Below, one piece after another: positions 1-11,297 of a DNA stretch of 64,000 nt (the first letter of the stretch is position 1; the number at the start of each line of letters is the position of its first letter). The stretch is from Caenorhabditis remanei (taxonomy: Eukaryota; Nematoda; Chromadorea; Rhabditida; Rhabditidae): NCBI RefSeq assembly GCF_010183535.1, contig NC_071330.1:14427717-14491716 (forward strand), given 5' to 3'. Position numbers and translations under genes: made by a program. The notes beneath the pieces are model-generated. The model had not been told where the DNA came from, searched no databases, and saw nothing but the letters and a program-made list of their open reading frames with translations.

Positions 1-1680
1 TCTACCTTAACCACTCGGCCAGAACCAAAAAATTTCGAAAAATCGTAATTTGTGAGTGAAAAAACTCAAAACTTCAGATTTACAGGTTATTTGACATGTA
101 GAACCCGAAAAAACAAGTAAAAAAAGATTCCAAAAGTTTTGACCACCACGGGGATCGAACCCCCGACCCTTTGAGCGATAGGCATTGTCACCTTAAGAGG
201 CGTTGTCTGTAAGATGAGGATTCCTCTTGGCACAGTTGCAAAAAGTTGTTTCAATCCGAACTCTTTTTACAGCATATGTACCCCTATGGTAGTGATTTAT
301 AAAAAATATGTCACCAGTACCCTATGACGTCATCATAGGAAAATATGCCCAATAATTGACTTTTCACCCAAAATTTCATAAAAATTTCAATGTCCCAGAT
401 AACATCGGGAAACTTTTGCAACATGTTAAAAATGATTTTGGCTACCCCTACCCAATTTTACTGCCCTCCAGACACCCCAGAAACCGTTCAGATAAATTTC
501 ATTTCCATGTTTTTTCAACTTTTCTCAAAAAATCCCTCTAGAAATCCTCAAATTTTAATTCGTATTCGTATTCCCCGCAAAAAGTTCTACTAGATCCAAT
601 AAAAATTATCAAAAAACAGGAGAACCTTTTTGAGATATTTTGATTTTTTCAAAAATCACATAAGGGTCCCCCCTTATGAAAATTTTTTTTTGACAAAAAA
701 ATCTCAAAAAAAATTAGCTCCGAAAATAATTGGAATATTGATAAAACCCGTGAAATAAGTCACTCACAAAATATTAGATCTCAGAAATGTGTCTGAACGG
801 ATTTCGTTTTTTTTGTTCATCCAATTTTTTCCAGTTTTCTTTCGTTTCCATCAATAATTTGTACAGGAGTCCTCAAATTTCAAAGCATATTCTAATTATG
901 CGCACAATTTAACATATGATTCGATTGAAATTATTGAAAAACAGGAGAACCTTATTGAGATTTTTCCATTTATTTCGAAAATCACATAAGGGTCCCCCCT
1001 TAAGAAAGAAAATGTTTATCGAAAAAATATTTCAATTCTTTTTTGATGCAAAAACGTTGAAAACATTGATAAAATACCAAAAACTCTTTTTTAAATATTT
1101 TCAACGTTTTTGCATCAAAAAAGAGTTTTAATATTTTTTCGATATAAATTTTCTTTCTTAAGGGGGGACCCTTATGTGATTTTTGAAAAAATCAAAATAT
1201 CTCAAAAAGGTTCTCCTGTTTTTTGATAATTTTTATTGGATCTAGTAGAACTTTTTGCGGGGAATACGAATACGAATTAAAATTTGAGGATTTCTAGAGG
1301 GATTTTTTGAGAAAAGTTGAAAAAACATGGAAATGAAATTTATCTGAACGGTTTCTGGGGTGTCTGGAGGGCAGTAAAATTGGGTAGGGGTAGCCAAAAT
1401 CATTTTTAGCATGTTGCAAAAGTTTCCCGATGTTATCTGGAACATTGAAATTTTTGTGAATTTTTGGGTGAAAAGTCGATTATTGGGCATATTTTCCTAT
1501 GATGACGTCATAGGGTACTGGTGACATATTTTTTATAAATCACTACCATAGGGGTACATATGCTGTAAAAAGAGTTCGGATTGAAACAACTTTTTGCAAC
1601 TGTGCCAAGGTCCAACACAAACATTCTCACTCTTACAGATAGTGCCTCTTAACCACTAGGCCAGAACTAAAACTTTTTTG
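1..1680 (-). repeat. tRNA-derived SINE-like copies, one split by a palindromic element
   Basis: Minus-strand copies of the main repeat of the window. It has a tRNA-like head (A box GGCCGAGTGGTTAAGG, B box GGTTCGATCCCCG) and a tail ending near AAAATCGCGATTTTTCG. Bases 1-30 are the end of one copy. A second copy starts near 45, stops at the TTAA at 193-196 and resumes at 1649-1680 (AACCACTAGGCCAGAAC), because a palindromic element lies inside it. The A and B boxes resemble tRNA-Ser/Leu; SINE status is inferred. Confidence 0.75.
197..1648. mobile_element. 1.45-kb palindromic element with TTAA target duplication
   Basis: The ends are inverted repeats: GAGGCGTTGTCTGTAAGA on the left and the complement of GAGGCACTATCTGTAAGA on the right. 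The inner arms (about 226-676 and 1159-1609) are nearly identical inverted copies starting CTTGGCACAGTTGC. A further palindrome lies between them at about 935-1200. TTAA flanks both ends (193-196 and 1649-1652), and removing the element plus one TTAA restores the SINE sequence CCTTAACCACT. There is no credible transposase. TTAA suggests a piggyBac-like mobiliser, but the tips do not match the usual piggyBac CCY start, so the family is open. Confidence 0.85.
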
Positions 1681-1759
1681 AAAAATCGCGATTTTTGGGT
1701 CAAAAAAACTCGAAAATTATGAATTTCGAGGTTATTCGGCACGTAGAAGTCAAAAAAAA

Positions 1760-1920
1760 GGAGTTCAAACAATTCCAGTCTCCGGAATCATGTCAAGCAC
1801 AGCATAGTTTTGGGCTGTTTGCAGGGAAGACCGTTTGAAAAATATTTTTTTTAGTTAAGATTTCGAAAATGTATAATTTACCTGGCAAATGTGTCGATTT
1901 CCTATAAAATGTGGCTGGGC
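1760..1920 (-). pseudogene. Relic of RING tail and last exon of the 2-3.6 kb gene
   Basis: On the minus strand, only about the last dozen codons of a RING exon remain (CATTTTATAGGAAATCGACA up to a GTAAAT donor near 1880). They are followed by a decayed last exon resembling the one at 6042-6112 (GGTCTTCCC...AACTATGC...GACATGATTC). Compared with that copy, the splice acceptor has changed from CAG to CAA and one A is lost before AACTATGC, which shifts the frame. This marks a deletion of nearly the whole RING from the neighbouring gene. Confidence 0.75.
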
Positions 1921-3558
1921 TTACTGTAGATCCTGTTGGGTGGTGGGAGCTTCCAAGAATGGCTCCACTTGCTCCGCACCTCCTTCAATTTCCTTCACAT
2001 TTTCTATTTTTGGTCTGAAAAATTTCTTTTTTTTTTTGAAAATAAGCTCTCCGCTTACTTTTCCACCAACCGTACTCCACTAATTGCCACCACGAAAAAT
2101 TCTATATTAGTGGCCAAATTCAACAAAATATATATAACCGTGAATGGTAGGAATTGACGTCTTCTATCAGATTTTTCGAATTTTTGAGATTCTCTGATAA
2201 CGAATATCAGGTATACGGTATGGAGAAGGATAATGATCGATTGAATTATAAATCCATGTAGTTTGGATCGACCAGCTCGGTAGTGGAGGAAATGGGGAAG
2301 GATGAAGAGGGGAATAATGAATATTGGGCAGAGAAAAGGGAGCAGAAGGTTGGAGGGGTCGTTCTGGAAAAAAAATTGTGAAATATTATTTTTAATGAAA
2401 AGATAAACTTTTGAGCTTTAAAACGAGCTGAAGATGTGCTCGAAATGCCAAAAATTGGCAGAGTTACAGATTTTCCAAAATTTTCGACAAGTTTCGGAAT
2501 TTTAGATAAGGGTAACTTGCTCAATTCTCCACCAAAATTTAGGAAAATAAGATTTTTGAATTCTCCTCGTTGAGAGCTTTCAGAAATATGTAATCATGAA
2601 AAAAAACCGAAAAAACCAAAAATTTTCGAAAAATCGCGATTTTGGAGTGAAAAAACTCAAAAACTCTAGATTTATAGGTTAGTTGGCACGTAGAACCAGG
2701 AAAAAACAAGCGAAAAAAGATTCCCAAAGTTTTGACTATCACGGGGATTGAACCCCCGACCTTTCGGACCATACCTTAACCACTCGGCCAAAATCAAAAA
2801 TTTTCGAAAAATCGCGATTTTTGGGGTGAAAAAACTCAAAAACTTCCGATTTTCAGGTTATTTAACATGTAGAACTCCAAAATAACAAGCAAAAAAAGAT
2901 TCCACATGTTTTGACCACCACGGGGATTGAACCCCCGACCCTTTGAGTGATAGCCACTCGGCCAAAACTTAAATTTTTCGAAAAATCGCGATTTTGGTGT
3001 GAAAAAATTCAAAACTTCAGATTTATAGGTTAGTTGGCACGTAGAACCAGGAAAAAACACGCAAAAAAAGATTCCAAAAGTTTTGACCACCACGGGAATC
3101 GAACCCCCGACCATTTGAGTGATAGGCATCGTTACCTTAACCACTCGGCCAGAATCAAAAATTTTCGAAAAATCGCAATTTTTGGGTCAAAAAACTCGAA
3201 AATTCTGAATTTCAGGGTTATTAAAGATGCTTTTTCTTAACCTTACCCCATTATAAACGTTCATCATAATATATCCAGCAACGCCATACACCACAATTGC
3301 ACCGTAACCAATCGATAAATCCCTTCGACACTTTGTCAATTTATCTGTTTTCAAATAATTATCCACATGGTATAAAAACAATTTGAAAACCGCGAAAAAT
3401 CCAAAAGCCGTCAGAAACCAGACCGCGGAGATTGGTGAGAAAATGAATTTTTTCGGATCTGTCACTGATTTAGTTATAGTCATAAAAATGATAAAGAATA
3501 TAGTGAATAGTTGAATAGCCAGGACAAAATATTTATTTTTAGTGTATATAGAGAACAT
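1921..3558 (-). CDS. Multi-pass membrane protein of the RING family, RING deleted
   Basis: Model on the minus strand: 3558-3247, 2363-2059 and 2014-1921, giving 236 aa. Exon 1 (MFSIYTKNKYF...) has hydrophobic segments followed by the family block LTKCRRDLSIGYG. Exon 2 has no start codon of its own and encodes further membrane segments (LLPFLCPIFIIPLFIL, FIIQSIIILLHTVYLIF, VIYILLNLATNIEFFVVAI). Exon 3 encodes the acidic linker PKIENVKEIEGGAEQ and then meets TAA where the family would splice into the RING exon. All exon phases (0, 2, 2) match the complete relative at 6.0-8.0 kb. Intron 1 carries three SINE-like copies. It is either a membrane-only derivative or an early pseudogene. Confidence 0.65.
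2600..3160 (-). repeat. Three SINE-like copies in tandem
   Basis: Three adjacent minus-strand copies of the tRNA-derived repeat, with B boxes near 2745, 2920 and 3100 and A boxes near 2790, 2955 and 3145. They lie in the first intron of the 1.9-3.6 kb gene, in its sense direction. The middle copy has lost several bases between its A and B boxes. Confidence 0.75.
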
Positions 3559-3721
3559 TTCGACAAAACAAATGAAATTGTGAAATAGGGGGGGGGGGGG
3601 GGGGGCTGAGGAATGACGACGGAACAGAGTGGAGAGGGTGCAGACAGCGTGAGATGATGACGTACTTGGGCCCTTAGGGATTGCATGGCAAATGTTCTTC
3701 GTGTGAACTGCAAAATTAATT
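3559..3721. other. Upstream region with poly-G run
   Basis: No gene. A run of about 18 G residues lies near 3590-3606, 35-50 bases upstream of the start at 3558. Long G runs occur elsewhere in nematode genomes, and this one could cause assembly or replication errors. No clear copy of the GC-rich family promoter motif is seen here. Confidence 0.5.
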
Positions 3722-4740
3722 ATATTGGTTCTGGCCGAGTGGTTAAGGTATGGTCCGAAAGGTCGGGGGTTCGATCCCCGCGGTGGTTAAAACGTTCAGA
3801 ATTTTTTTTGCTAGCTTTTTTCGGGTTCTACATGTCAAATAACCGATAAATCCGAAGTTTTTGAGTTTTTTTCACCCAAAAATCGCGATTTTTCAAAAAA
3901 TTTTTGGTTCTGGCCGAGTGGTTAAGGTATGGTCCGAAAGGTCGGCGGTTCGATCCCCGTGGTGGTCAAAACTTTAAGAATCTTTTTTGCTTATTTTGTT
4001 TTGCTTATTTTGTTTTGGGAAAACAAAATCTAGAATTTTTCAATTAAAAACTGCAATTTTTGAATTTTTTTGACCTACCCTTCCTCAATAATCCCATCCT
4101 TCCAAATCGCGAAAAATTCTGCTGTTGCAAATCCACAAGCCAACGTATACATCAATGAGATTCCCACAATATAATTATACTTTTGGCCTTCCTCGCGAGC
4201 AAATTGATCGGCGATAATTGAGGCACCAATTAAGTAGGCAAAGTGAATGGAGACGACGAGGAGACGAGTGTGGGAGCACGCTTCGGGGGATTGGTTTTTG
4301 ACGTGGTAAGTGGAGAAATGGGGGATGAGGAAGAGGAAGAAGAGAACGATTGGGGACAAGGTGCAGATGACTTGGGTCAGGTAGAGCGTCTGGAATTTAG
4401 GATTTCTACTTTTATTGTAAAATAACTAAATTTTTTGCAGTAAATTTGGTCAGAAACTTTTTCCATGACACCAATGCTTGACACCTACGTTCCAAAAAAC
4501 CCCGAAATTCAAAAATTTCAAGTTTTTTCACACAAAAAATCGTCATTTTTCGAAAATTTTTGATTTTGGCCGAGTGGTTAAGGTATGGTCCAAAAGGTTG
4601 GGGGTTCGATCCCCGTGGTGGTTAAAATTTTTGGAATATTTTTTTGCTTGTTTTTCTCGGATTCTGTATGCCAATAAACCTATAAATCTGGAGATTTTGG
4701 GTTTTTTCAAACTAAAATCGCGATTTTTCAAACATTTTAG
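3722..4740 (+). repeat. Three plus-strand SINE-like copies
   Basis: Copies start near 3725, 3905 and 4560, each with a TTCTGGCCGAGTGG type head and a GGTTCGATCCCCG B box. The first two lie just downstream of the RING-less gene at 4.1-5.4 kb, where its RING exon would be expected. The third lies in that gene's first intron, antisense to it. Confidence 0.75.
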
Positions 4741-5405
4741 GGGTTTGACCGAATGTAAGCCTCCGAGGAGATCTCGTACAAAAATCTTGTCAACTACGAA
4801 AATGAAGCTCTAGGTTTGATCTACAGTATTACACGAAAATTGGTAATGTGAGATGAGAAATAACGCGGTGCCACACTTTTAAAGTTTAATATTTTACTTT
4901 AAAATGGCTGAAATAGACAAAAAAAATGGAAAAAGCAGCAAAAAATTTTTTTTTAATCGGCCAAAGTCTAGTGCGAAATGGTGAAACTGGGCAGAACCTA
5001 GTAAAATATGATACGGAATCAAAAAATTAGTAAAAATGGAAAAAAAAATTCACTGAATTTAGAAGAAAATCTCAAAAAACTCACCAAACTCTTTCTATAA
5101 ATCCAAACCAAAATTTGCGGTACCACTCCACACACCGCTATTCCTCCGTATCCAATCAATAAATCTCTTTTACATTTTATCAAACTTTCCGTATCTTGTC
5201 GTTTATCCACACATAACAACAATAATTTCAAAATTCCTAGAAAAATAGTGACAGGGATCAGATAATAAGCAGCTAGTCGAATATCATCCGCGGTAATTGA
5301 GTGCCAATTAAATAGTACGGTGAAAAATGAGACAATTATGTTGAATGATTGACACATCAACACTACATTTTTGTTTTTCATGAATCCTCCATTGTATTTG
5401 TACAT
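4075..5405 (-). CDS. Multi-pass membrane protein of the RING family, no RING exon
   Basis: Exons 5405-5085 and 4389-4075 on the minus strand give 211 aa ending at TAG. Exon 1 (MYKYNGGFMKNKN...) has three hydrophobic stretches and the block LIKCKRDLLIGYGGIAVCG. Exon 2 starts TLYLTQVICTLSPIV and adds about three more membrane segments, ending in FATAEFFAIWKDG, the counterpart of CTAEFAVVLAGWI in the complete relatives. A good donor (GTAGGT) stands at the phase-2 point where other members join linker and RING exons. Downstream, however, only SINE-like copies are found. Start: the first in-frame ATG. It is either a shortened membrane-only protein or a gene that has lost its 3' half. Confidence 0.65.
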
Positions 5406-5550
5406 TTTTGAATAAATTTTTTGAAAAAACAGAAAAAGTAAAAATAGAGTATCCCAAGGGAATTAATGACGCAGTACGAAAAGAGAGACACAGAGCATTA
5501 GAAAACGCTATTGCGAAACCCTGCGGCTTAGTTTGTGTTGTGGTCCGAGA

Positions 5551-5573
5551 GCTGGCGCGCTTTTGACGCGTTT
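5551..5573 (-). promoter_or_regulatory. GC-rich family promoter motif
   Basis: On the minus strand this reads AAACGCGTCAAAAGCGCGCC, 146 bases upstream of the start at 5405. The same two-part GC-rich motif, in the same orientation, precedes most RING-family genes in the window. The function is inferred. Confidence 0.5.
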
Positions 5574-5624
5574 CTGACGTAAAAAGAGCAAACAGAGCAA
5601 ACAAATAAATAATTTATTGAGAAA

Positions 5625-5965
5625 ATGAGAAAAAACTTAGGATTTATAGGTTTATTGACATGTAGAACCCGAAAAAAACAAGCAAAAAAAGATTTCAAAA
5701 GTTTTGACCACCACGGGGATAGAACCCCTGACCCTTTGAGTGATAGGCATTGTCTCCTTAACCACTCGGCCAGAACCGAAAACTTTCGAAAAATTGCAAA
5801 TTTGATCGAAACAACAAAAAAACATAGGATTTATAGGTTTATTGACATGTAGAACCCGAAAAAAAACAAGCAAAAAAAGATTCAAAAAGTTTTGACCACT
5901 GTGGGGATTGAACCCCGGACCTTTTGAACCATACCTTAACCACTCGGCCAGAATCAAAAATTTTC
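5625..5965 (-). repeat. Two SINE-like copies
   Basis: Two minus-strand copies of the tRNA-derived repeat, with B boxes near 5720 and 5910 and A boxes near 5765 and 5945. They fill the gap between the RING-less gene and the complete gene at 6.0-8.0 kb. Confidence 0.75.
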
Positions 5966-6041
5966 GAGAAATCGGGTGAAAAAAAATCGAAAATTATGAA
6001 TTTCGGGGTTACTCGTCAAGTGGAAATCAAAAAGGAGGAAT

Positions 6042-7992
6042 TCAAACAATTCCAATCTCCTGAATCATATCAAGCACCGCATAGTTTTTGGGGAGTGTGC
6101 TGGGAAGACCGTCTGAAACATTTGTTTGAATTTTTAAAAATTAAAAATTATCATTTACCCGGCAACTTTGTCGATTTCCTACAAAACGGACAGAGTACAC
6201 ATTGGAATCCTTCTCTCGGCAGCTTCTGTATACACGCCTGGCATACTGTATGCCCACAACCGACGAGTATTCTGGGGATTACTGTAGCACTGAAGCCGGA
6301 GGAGCAAATTTGACACGTGGAGCCGGTGAGGCTGGAATTTTATAGGTTTTACAAGAGGGGGGAGCTGGTCTTACTGTAGATCCTGTTGGATGGGTGCTGC
6401 GTGGTACACGCCCCATTTACTGTAGTACGAAGTTGATTGAGAGGGGCGTGGTCTTGGGTTAGAGGGCCGTGAAGAGGGTGTGCTATAAGTTTTGACTTTC
6501 AGACTGGTCAATTCGATTTGAAACTCACTTTTTCTTCACTGCAACAGGTTTTTTGACTTCTGTCTTGAAATAAATCCCTTCTAGTAAAATTGCAAACAGC
6601 TCAGCACTTGCTGGCGCAAATACCAATGTGTTCTTGATAAGGAGTCCCACCACTGCACTTGAATCTTTTTCACCGACAACTTTCTTAGCAAAGGAGCAAA
6701 ATAAAACTAGAGTGAATAGATGGATGAGAACTATTGCGAACCGGACTTTGGAGAAACCGAAATCTTCAGAATTTTTGTTATGTGATTTGACACAGTAGAT
6801 GGTGTAGTGTTGACGGATGAATAGGAGAAGGAAGAGGATTGGGGTAAGGTTGCAGACGACATGAAGGATTTGCATGGTCTGAAAAAAGGTAAAAAGTGGA
6901 TATTTCCAACTTCTGCGTATCAAATAACCCAGGAATTCAGAATTTTCGAGTTTTTTTCACCTAAAAATCGCGATTTTTCGAAAGATTTTGATTCTGGCCG
7001 AGTGGTTAAGATATGGTCCGAAAGGTCGGGGGTTCGATCCCCGTGGTGGTCAAAACTTCGAGAATCTTTTTTTACTTATTTTTCGAGTTCTACATGTCAA
7101 ATAACCTATATATCTGAAGTTTTTGAGTTAATTCACCAAAAATTGCGACTTTTCAAAAAATTTTGGTTCTGGCCGAGTGGTTAAGGTAACGATGCCTATC
7201 GCTCAAAGGGTCGGGGGTTCGATCCCCGTGATGGTCAAAACGTTTGGAATCTTTTTTGCTAGTTTTTTTCGAGTTCTACATGTCAAATAACCTATAAATC
7301 TGGAGTTTTTTCAGTTTTTTTTCAAGCAAAAATCACAATTTTTCGAAAGTTTCTGGTTTCTGACCCTAAAATTAACGTGGCATTTCGAAAATAGTTAAAA
7401 ATGACAAACAGTTGAAAAGTTTTAGTAAAATTATCAATGTTAGGCAGAATAACATGTTGATTGTATAATAATGTCTAATATCGACGAAAATTGTTCAAAA
7501 TCTATATAAAACTCATCAAAACCTATGTGAAATTGGATAAAACCTAAAGAAACTCCAGAATCGCGATTTTTGGGTGAAAAAAACTCGAAAATTGGGAATA
7601 TCGGGGTAGTTTTCTATGTGGAAGTCAAAAAAGCACTTGAAATTTATCAAAAAACTCACCGTACTCTCCCTCAACCACCAAACACATAATTGTGGTATCA
7701 CCCCACACAAAGCGATTCCTCCGAAACCAATCAATAAATCTCTTGAACATTTTTGGAGTTTGTTAATTCCAGACGTCTTATCCATCGATATCAGTATCGA
7801 TTTGAGTGCTCCAAGCACCGTTAAAACCAGAATAATTGAACCAACACTTGTCAAAATGAATCCTCTCTCATAGAAATTTGATTTAATCACATTGTAAGTG
7901 TAGATCAAATTGAGAACTTGAAGGAAACATATAAAATGCTTATTTGTTATGAATATATGAACGTTTTCGTCAGGAATTTCGATTTCGCCCAT
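6042..7992 (-). CDS. Multi-pass membrane RING-finger protein (probable E3 ligase), complete
   Basis: Minus strand, five exons: 7992-7660, 6878-6529, 6482-6375, 6331-6159, 6112-6042; 344 aa with all phases consistent. Exons 1-2 supply about six membrane segments and the block LQKCSRDLLIGFGGIALCG. Exon 3 is a polar linker. Exon 4 is the RING: CQIC...CGHTVCQAC...CPFC. Exon 5 encodes DGLPSTLPKNYAVLDMIQ, a short tail shared by the family. RINGs of this form recruit E2 enzymes, so ubiquitin transfer at a membrane is the likely role. The ATG follows TTTCAG directly, which looks like a trans-splice acceptor and decides the start over an upstream in-frame ATG at 8118. Intron 1 holds two antisense SINE-like copies. 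Confidence 0.8.
6980..7345 (+). repeat. Two SINE-like copies in an intron
   Basis: Plus-strand copies with A boxes near 6993 and 7173 and B boxes near 7030 and 7215. They lie antisense in intron 1 of the 6.0-8.0 kb gene. Confidence 0.75.
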
Positions 7993-8205
7993 CTGAAATT
8001 GAAATCGAAATATAAAAATGAAAACGAAATAGAAGAAATTGGAGAAATAGAGAGCGAGGGGAGAAAAGTTGGGCAGCTGACCAGAAACTAGAGGAGAAAA
8101 AGAGGGATAATTTGACATGTGAGAGAGAAAAAGAACAAGTGACGTGCGCTGGTGAAGAAGGGAGTTTCGTAATGAGAGGCACAGAGAGGAGGGGAGAAAG
8201 AGAGG

Positions 8206-8224
8206 CTGGCGCGCCTCTGGCGCC
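8206..8224 (-). promoter_or_regulatory. GC-rich family promoter motif
   Basis: CTGGCGCGCCTCTGGCGCC on the plus strand, 214 bases upstream of the start at 7992 and oriented toward that gene. Candidate shared regulatory site. Confidence 0.5.
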
Positions 8225-8239
8225 CAGATAAGTTTTGAA

Positions 8240-8960
8240 AGTGTGTTACAACCTTACTGATTATCCCAAACTATTGTTTTTTGTATTGTATGTGTACATC
8301 AAAAAGACAACTTCATTTTTGTAGTTGACAAATTTTTGTACGAGACCCCCTAGGAGAGTTACAGTGATTTGACCGACTGGAAAACCAAAAACATCCGGAA
8401 AACCGCGAATTTTGTTTGAAAAAATTCTAAAATTTTAGATTTATAGGTAAATTCACATGTAGAACCCGAAAAAAACCAAACAAAAAAAGATTTAAAAAGT
8501 TTTGACCACCACGGGGATCGAACCCCCGACCCTTCGAGCGATAGGCATTGTCTCCTTAACCACTCGGCCAGAACCAAAAATGTTCGAAAAATCTCGATTT
8601 TTGGGTGAAAAAACTCGAAAATTACGAATTTCGGGGTTTTCTGGAACGTAGAAGTCTAGTTAGTGAGTTGCAGGATAAAATGACCGTAAAATCTTCATAT
8701 TTATGAATAGGAATCAGTTTTTATTTGTCGAAAAATGTACGGAAAGATATGTCTTGAGTTCTTTTACAAATAATCATAATTAGTTAGAATTTTAGAAAAA
8801 AAATAGTAAAAAATGCGGAGTAAAACCTATTAAAATCCTCCAAAACCCTAGTTCAAAATTTCTGGAAAAAATAATTAAATTAAAAATTTTTTATAAAATT
8901 TCCAAAAAGAACCAAAAAAAACACGATATTTTACCTGTTTCTTCTCTGAATACCGTTTTC
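8240..8960. repeat. Intergenic region: partial U repeat and one SINE-like copy
   Basis: About 8240-8385 is a partial copy of a dispersed palindromic repeat (here U) marked by TTTTTGTAGTTGACAA and CCCCTAGGAGAGTTACAG. About 8395-8585 is a minus-strand SINE-like copy. Nothing recognisable lies in 8640-8960. Confidence 0.55.
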
Positions 8961-8992
8961 TAATATTTCATTTTCCACTCGCAAACATTTCT

Positions 8993-9014
8993 AAACGCGT
9001 CATCGGCGCCCCAG
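8993..9014 (+). promoter_or_regulatory. GC-rich family promoter motif
   Basis: AAACGCGTCATCGGCGCCCC, 250 bases upstream of the start at 9264. Two copies of GGGACCTCCGTGCTC follow at about 9120 and 9181, a second signature shared by leaders of this sub-cluster. Confidence 0.5.
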
Positions 9015-9263
9015 CACTCTAGTGGGTGCGCTTTACAAGAATTCTGCGTCGTGAAGAGGAAGAGCCCCAGACAAGCAGAGATGAACAAGAATGTAGAAAT
9101 GAGGCCCGTCTTCTTGCTCTGGGACCTCCGTGCTCTTTCCCACACTCCCCCTCCACTCTTCTTTTCGCAACATAGCTGAGGGACCTCCGTGCTCTCCAAT
9201 TCTCCCTCTCTTTCTCTTTTCAATTTCTCCAATTCTCCTTCCCCCCCTTTTTTTTTTTGAAAA

Positions 9264-10957
9264 ATGGCCCCCAACGATGCTGAAGGTCCAAAAAATTTTA
9301 AAGACGTTCTCCTTATCACTCAATTATGCCATTTCCCTATATTTTTTGTGTCGTTTGGTCTCTCGGTGGACCCGGACAATCTGCAACTAGAATGGACGCA
9401 GACACTGGTATACCAACACTATATTCTTTATATTTGTCTCTTTTTCTTCGTGTTTGCTGGAATTATTGGTCTGAAAATACTCCTGGAGGTGTTGACCAAG
9501 CCGGAGCCATTGACAAAGTGTCGGAGGGATTTATCGATTGGATATGGAGGGATGATAATCTGTGGGATAATACCTCAAGTTCTGAAAGTGATTCTTATGG
9601 AAAACGTGAAAGACCTGTTAGCGTTCTCCGCCATCTGCGCGGTCTCCAATTTTCTATTTCTTGGGTTATTCGTTTTGGAGCATCACCAGAACTATGGCAC
9701 TTCGAAAAAGGCGTCAAAAGAGATATGCGCTGGAATCCTTCGATTCATAATGATGATACTACATCTTGCAATCACAGGATATTTTTTAAAACGCTTTGTC
9801 CGCGGAATATATAGCAAAAAGCAAACGGAAAACACGGAGAAATTGATTTTCTTGTATACTGGCTGTTATATTTCGTGTACTGCTGAGTTCGCAGTGGTTT
9901 TGGCGGGGTGGATCAGGCTGAAAGACCGCCCTCAGTTGTAAGTTTGAAGGAGAACGGTGGATATCGAATGATAATTTTCAGACCACCTGGCGAAGGATAT
10001 ATATTACCTGTGGTGGATACTGTAGCACCTATGAGGGAGATGTACCGGGATCTACATAGGTAAGTGTTGATTAGCTGTAGATTTCCGAAACATTGCGATT
10101 TTTGTTTGAAAAAACTCAAAAACTCCAGATTTAGCGGTTATTTGGCATATAGAACCCGAAAAAAACAAGCAAAAAAAGATTCCTAAAGTTTTGGCCACCA
10201 CGGGGATCGAACCCCCGACCAATTGAGCGATAGGCATCGTTACCTTAACCACTCGGCCAGAACCAAATATTTTCGAAAAATCCCGATTTTTGGGTGAAAA
10301 AGCTCGACAATTATGAAAAATTTGGGGTTATTAGCCTAGCTGGCCTACAATAACCTATTCAACTTCCCTTTCTCTGGGAACCACGGCCGATAGTTGTACC
10401 TACAGTACCCAGATAAGAGTAGCTGAACTACAGTAACCCAAATTTCCAATTTTTCAGATCTCTTGGCTACACCGCTATTAGCGATTCCAACTTGTGCGAG
10501 ATTGAAACTTGTCGTTTCTATACTACCGTCCATCAAGAATCACAACATATTGTTAGGGTTACTGTACCTACAGTACCCACGGAACAGGAGCAAGAAGAGA
10601 CAACTGGAAAGTGAGTTGCCGCAGTCCACAAGCCTACAGTATCCCCCATCTCCTCCTATTTCCAGCTCCACCAGCGGCACCGAATGCAACATCTGCATGC
10701 TTCGCTACACCCCCACTACAGTAATCCCCAGAATGCTCGTTGGATGTGGACATACAGTATGCCAGGAGTGTATCCAGAAGATTCCAAGACAAGATATCCT
10801 ATCTGTACTCTGTCCGTTTTGTAGGAAACCGACAAGTTTGCCGGGTAGGTCACTGGAATTTTGGAAAAAAATAAATAAATAAATTGCAGATAACCTTCCC
10901 AACCGTCTACCCAAAAACTATGCCATCCTGGATATCATTCATAATTTGGAGAAATAA
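9264..10957 (+). CDS. Six-span membrane RING-finger protein (probable E3 ligase), complete
   Basis: Exons 9264-9937, 9982-10059, 10458-10610, 10666-10844 and 10890-10957; 383 aa, phases all agree. Exon 1 encodes about six hydrophobic segments, with LTKCRRDLSIGYGGMIICG before the third and CTAEFAVVLAGWIRL in the last. The intron that splits this region in the 6.0-8.0 kb gene is absent here. Exons 2-3 form a polar, acidic linker. Exon 4 is the RING (CNIC...CGHTVCQEC...CPFC). Exon 5 encodes NLPNRLPKNYAILDIIH and runs into an AATAAAA signal. Intron 2 holds an antisense SINE-like copy at 10080-10275. Likely a membrane ubiquitin ligase; substrate unknown. Confidence 0.85.
10080..10275 (-). repeat. 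SINE-like copy in intron 2
   Basis: Single minus-strand copy with B box near 10205 and A box near 10248, antisense to the host gene. Confidence 0.75.
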
Positions 10958-10994
10958 AATACATTTAATAAACGTATTCACAGTCAATTATAAT

Positions 10995-11014
10995 AGCGCC
11001 CACGGCACGCCAGG
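10995..11014 (+). promoter_or_regulatory. GC-rich family promoter motif (diverged)
   Basis: AGCGCCCACGGCACGCCAGG, about 285 bases upstream of the start at 11298. Only 38 bases separate it from the stop of the gene before, so consecutive genes are closely packed. Confidence 0.45.
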
Positions 11015-11297
11015 CCATTTTTAGAATTGTTTGAACTCCTCCTTTTCAACTTCAACGTGCCACATAACACTAAAATTCCGGAGTGTCAGCGTTTCGAAGC
11101 AATTCTCATCAACTTCTTCTCGTGAAGAGCCCGGAGAAAAAATAGTTTACAACGTAAAGAGATCCCAGATGAGCAGAGATGAACAAAGTGACGTAGCTCC
11201 CCCCTTTTTCTTCTCCTCTTCTTTTCGCAACATAGCTCTGGGACCTCCGTGATCAAATTCTCTCCTATTACTCCTCTCAATCCCCCCTTTTGGAAAA

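Noticed and set aside
356..593. Mirrored frames in the palindrome arms (also 1242-1490)
   Set aside because: Both arms of the TTAA element give the same peptide because they are inverted copies. No domain is visible, and AT-rich terminal repeats often stay open by chance.
3034..3240. Frames with HHGDRTPD and VKVTMPIAQ patterns, repeated across the window
   Set aside because: They are translations of the tRNA-derived repeat (B box GGTTCGATCCCCG region), not genes.
10700..10760. CTACAGTAATCC strings as a regulatory repeat in RING exons
   Set aside because: Inside RING exons this encodes the conserved TTVIPR, so its recurrence there follows from paralogy. Similar CTACAGTA strings in introns may be a separate genome-wide pattern.
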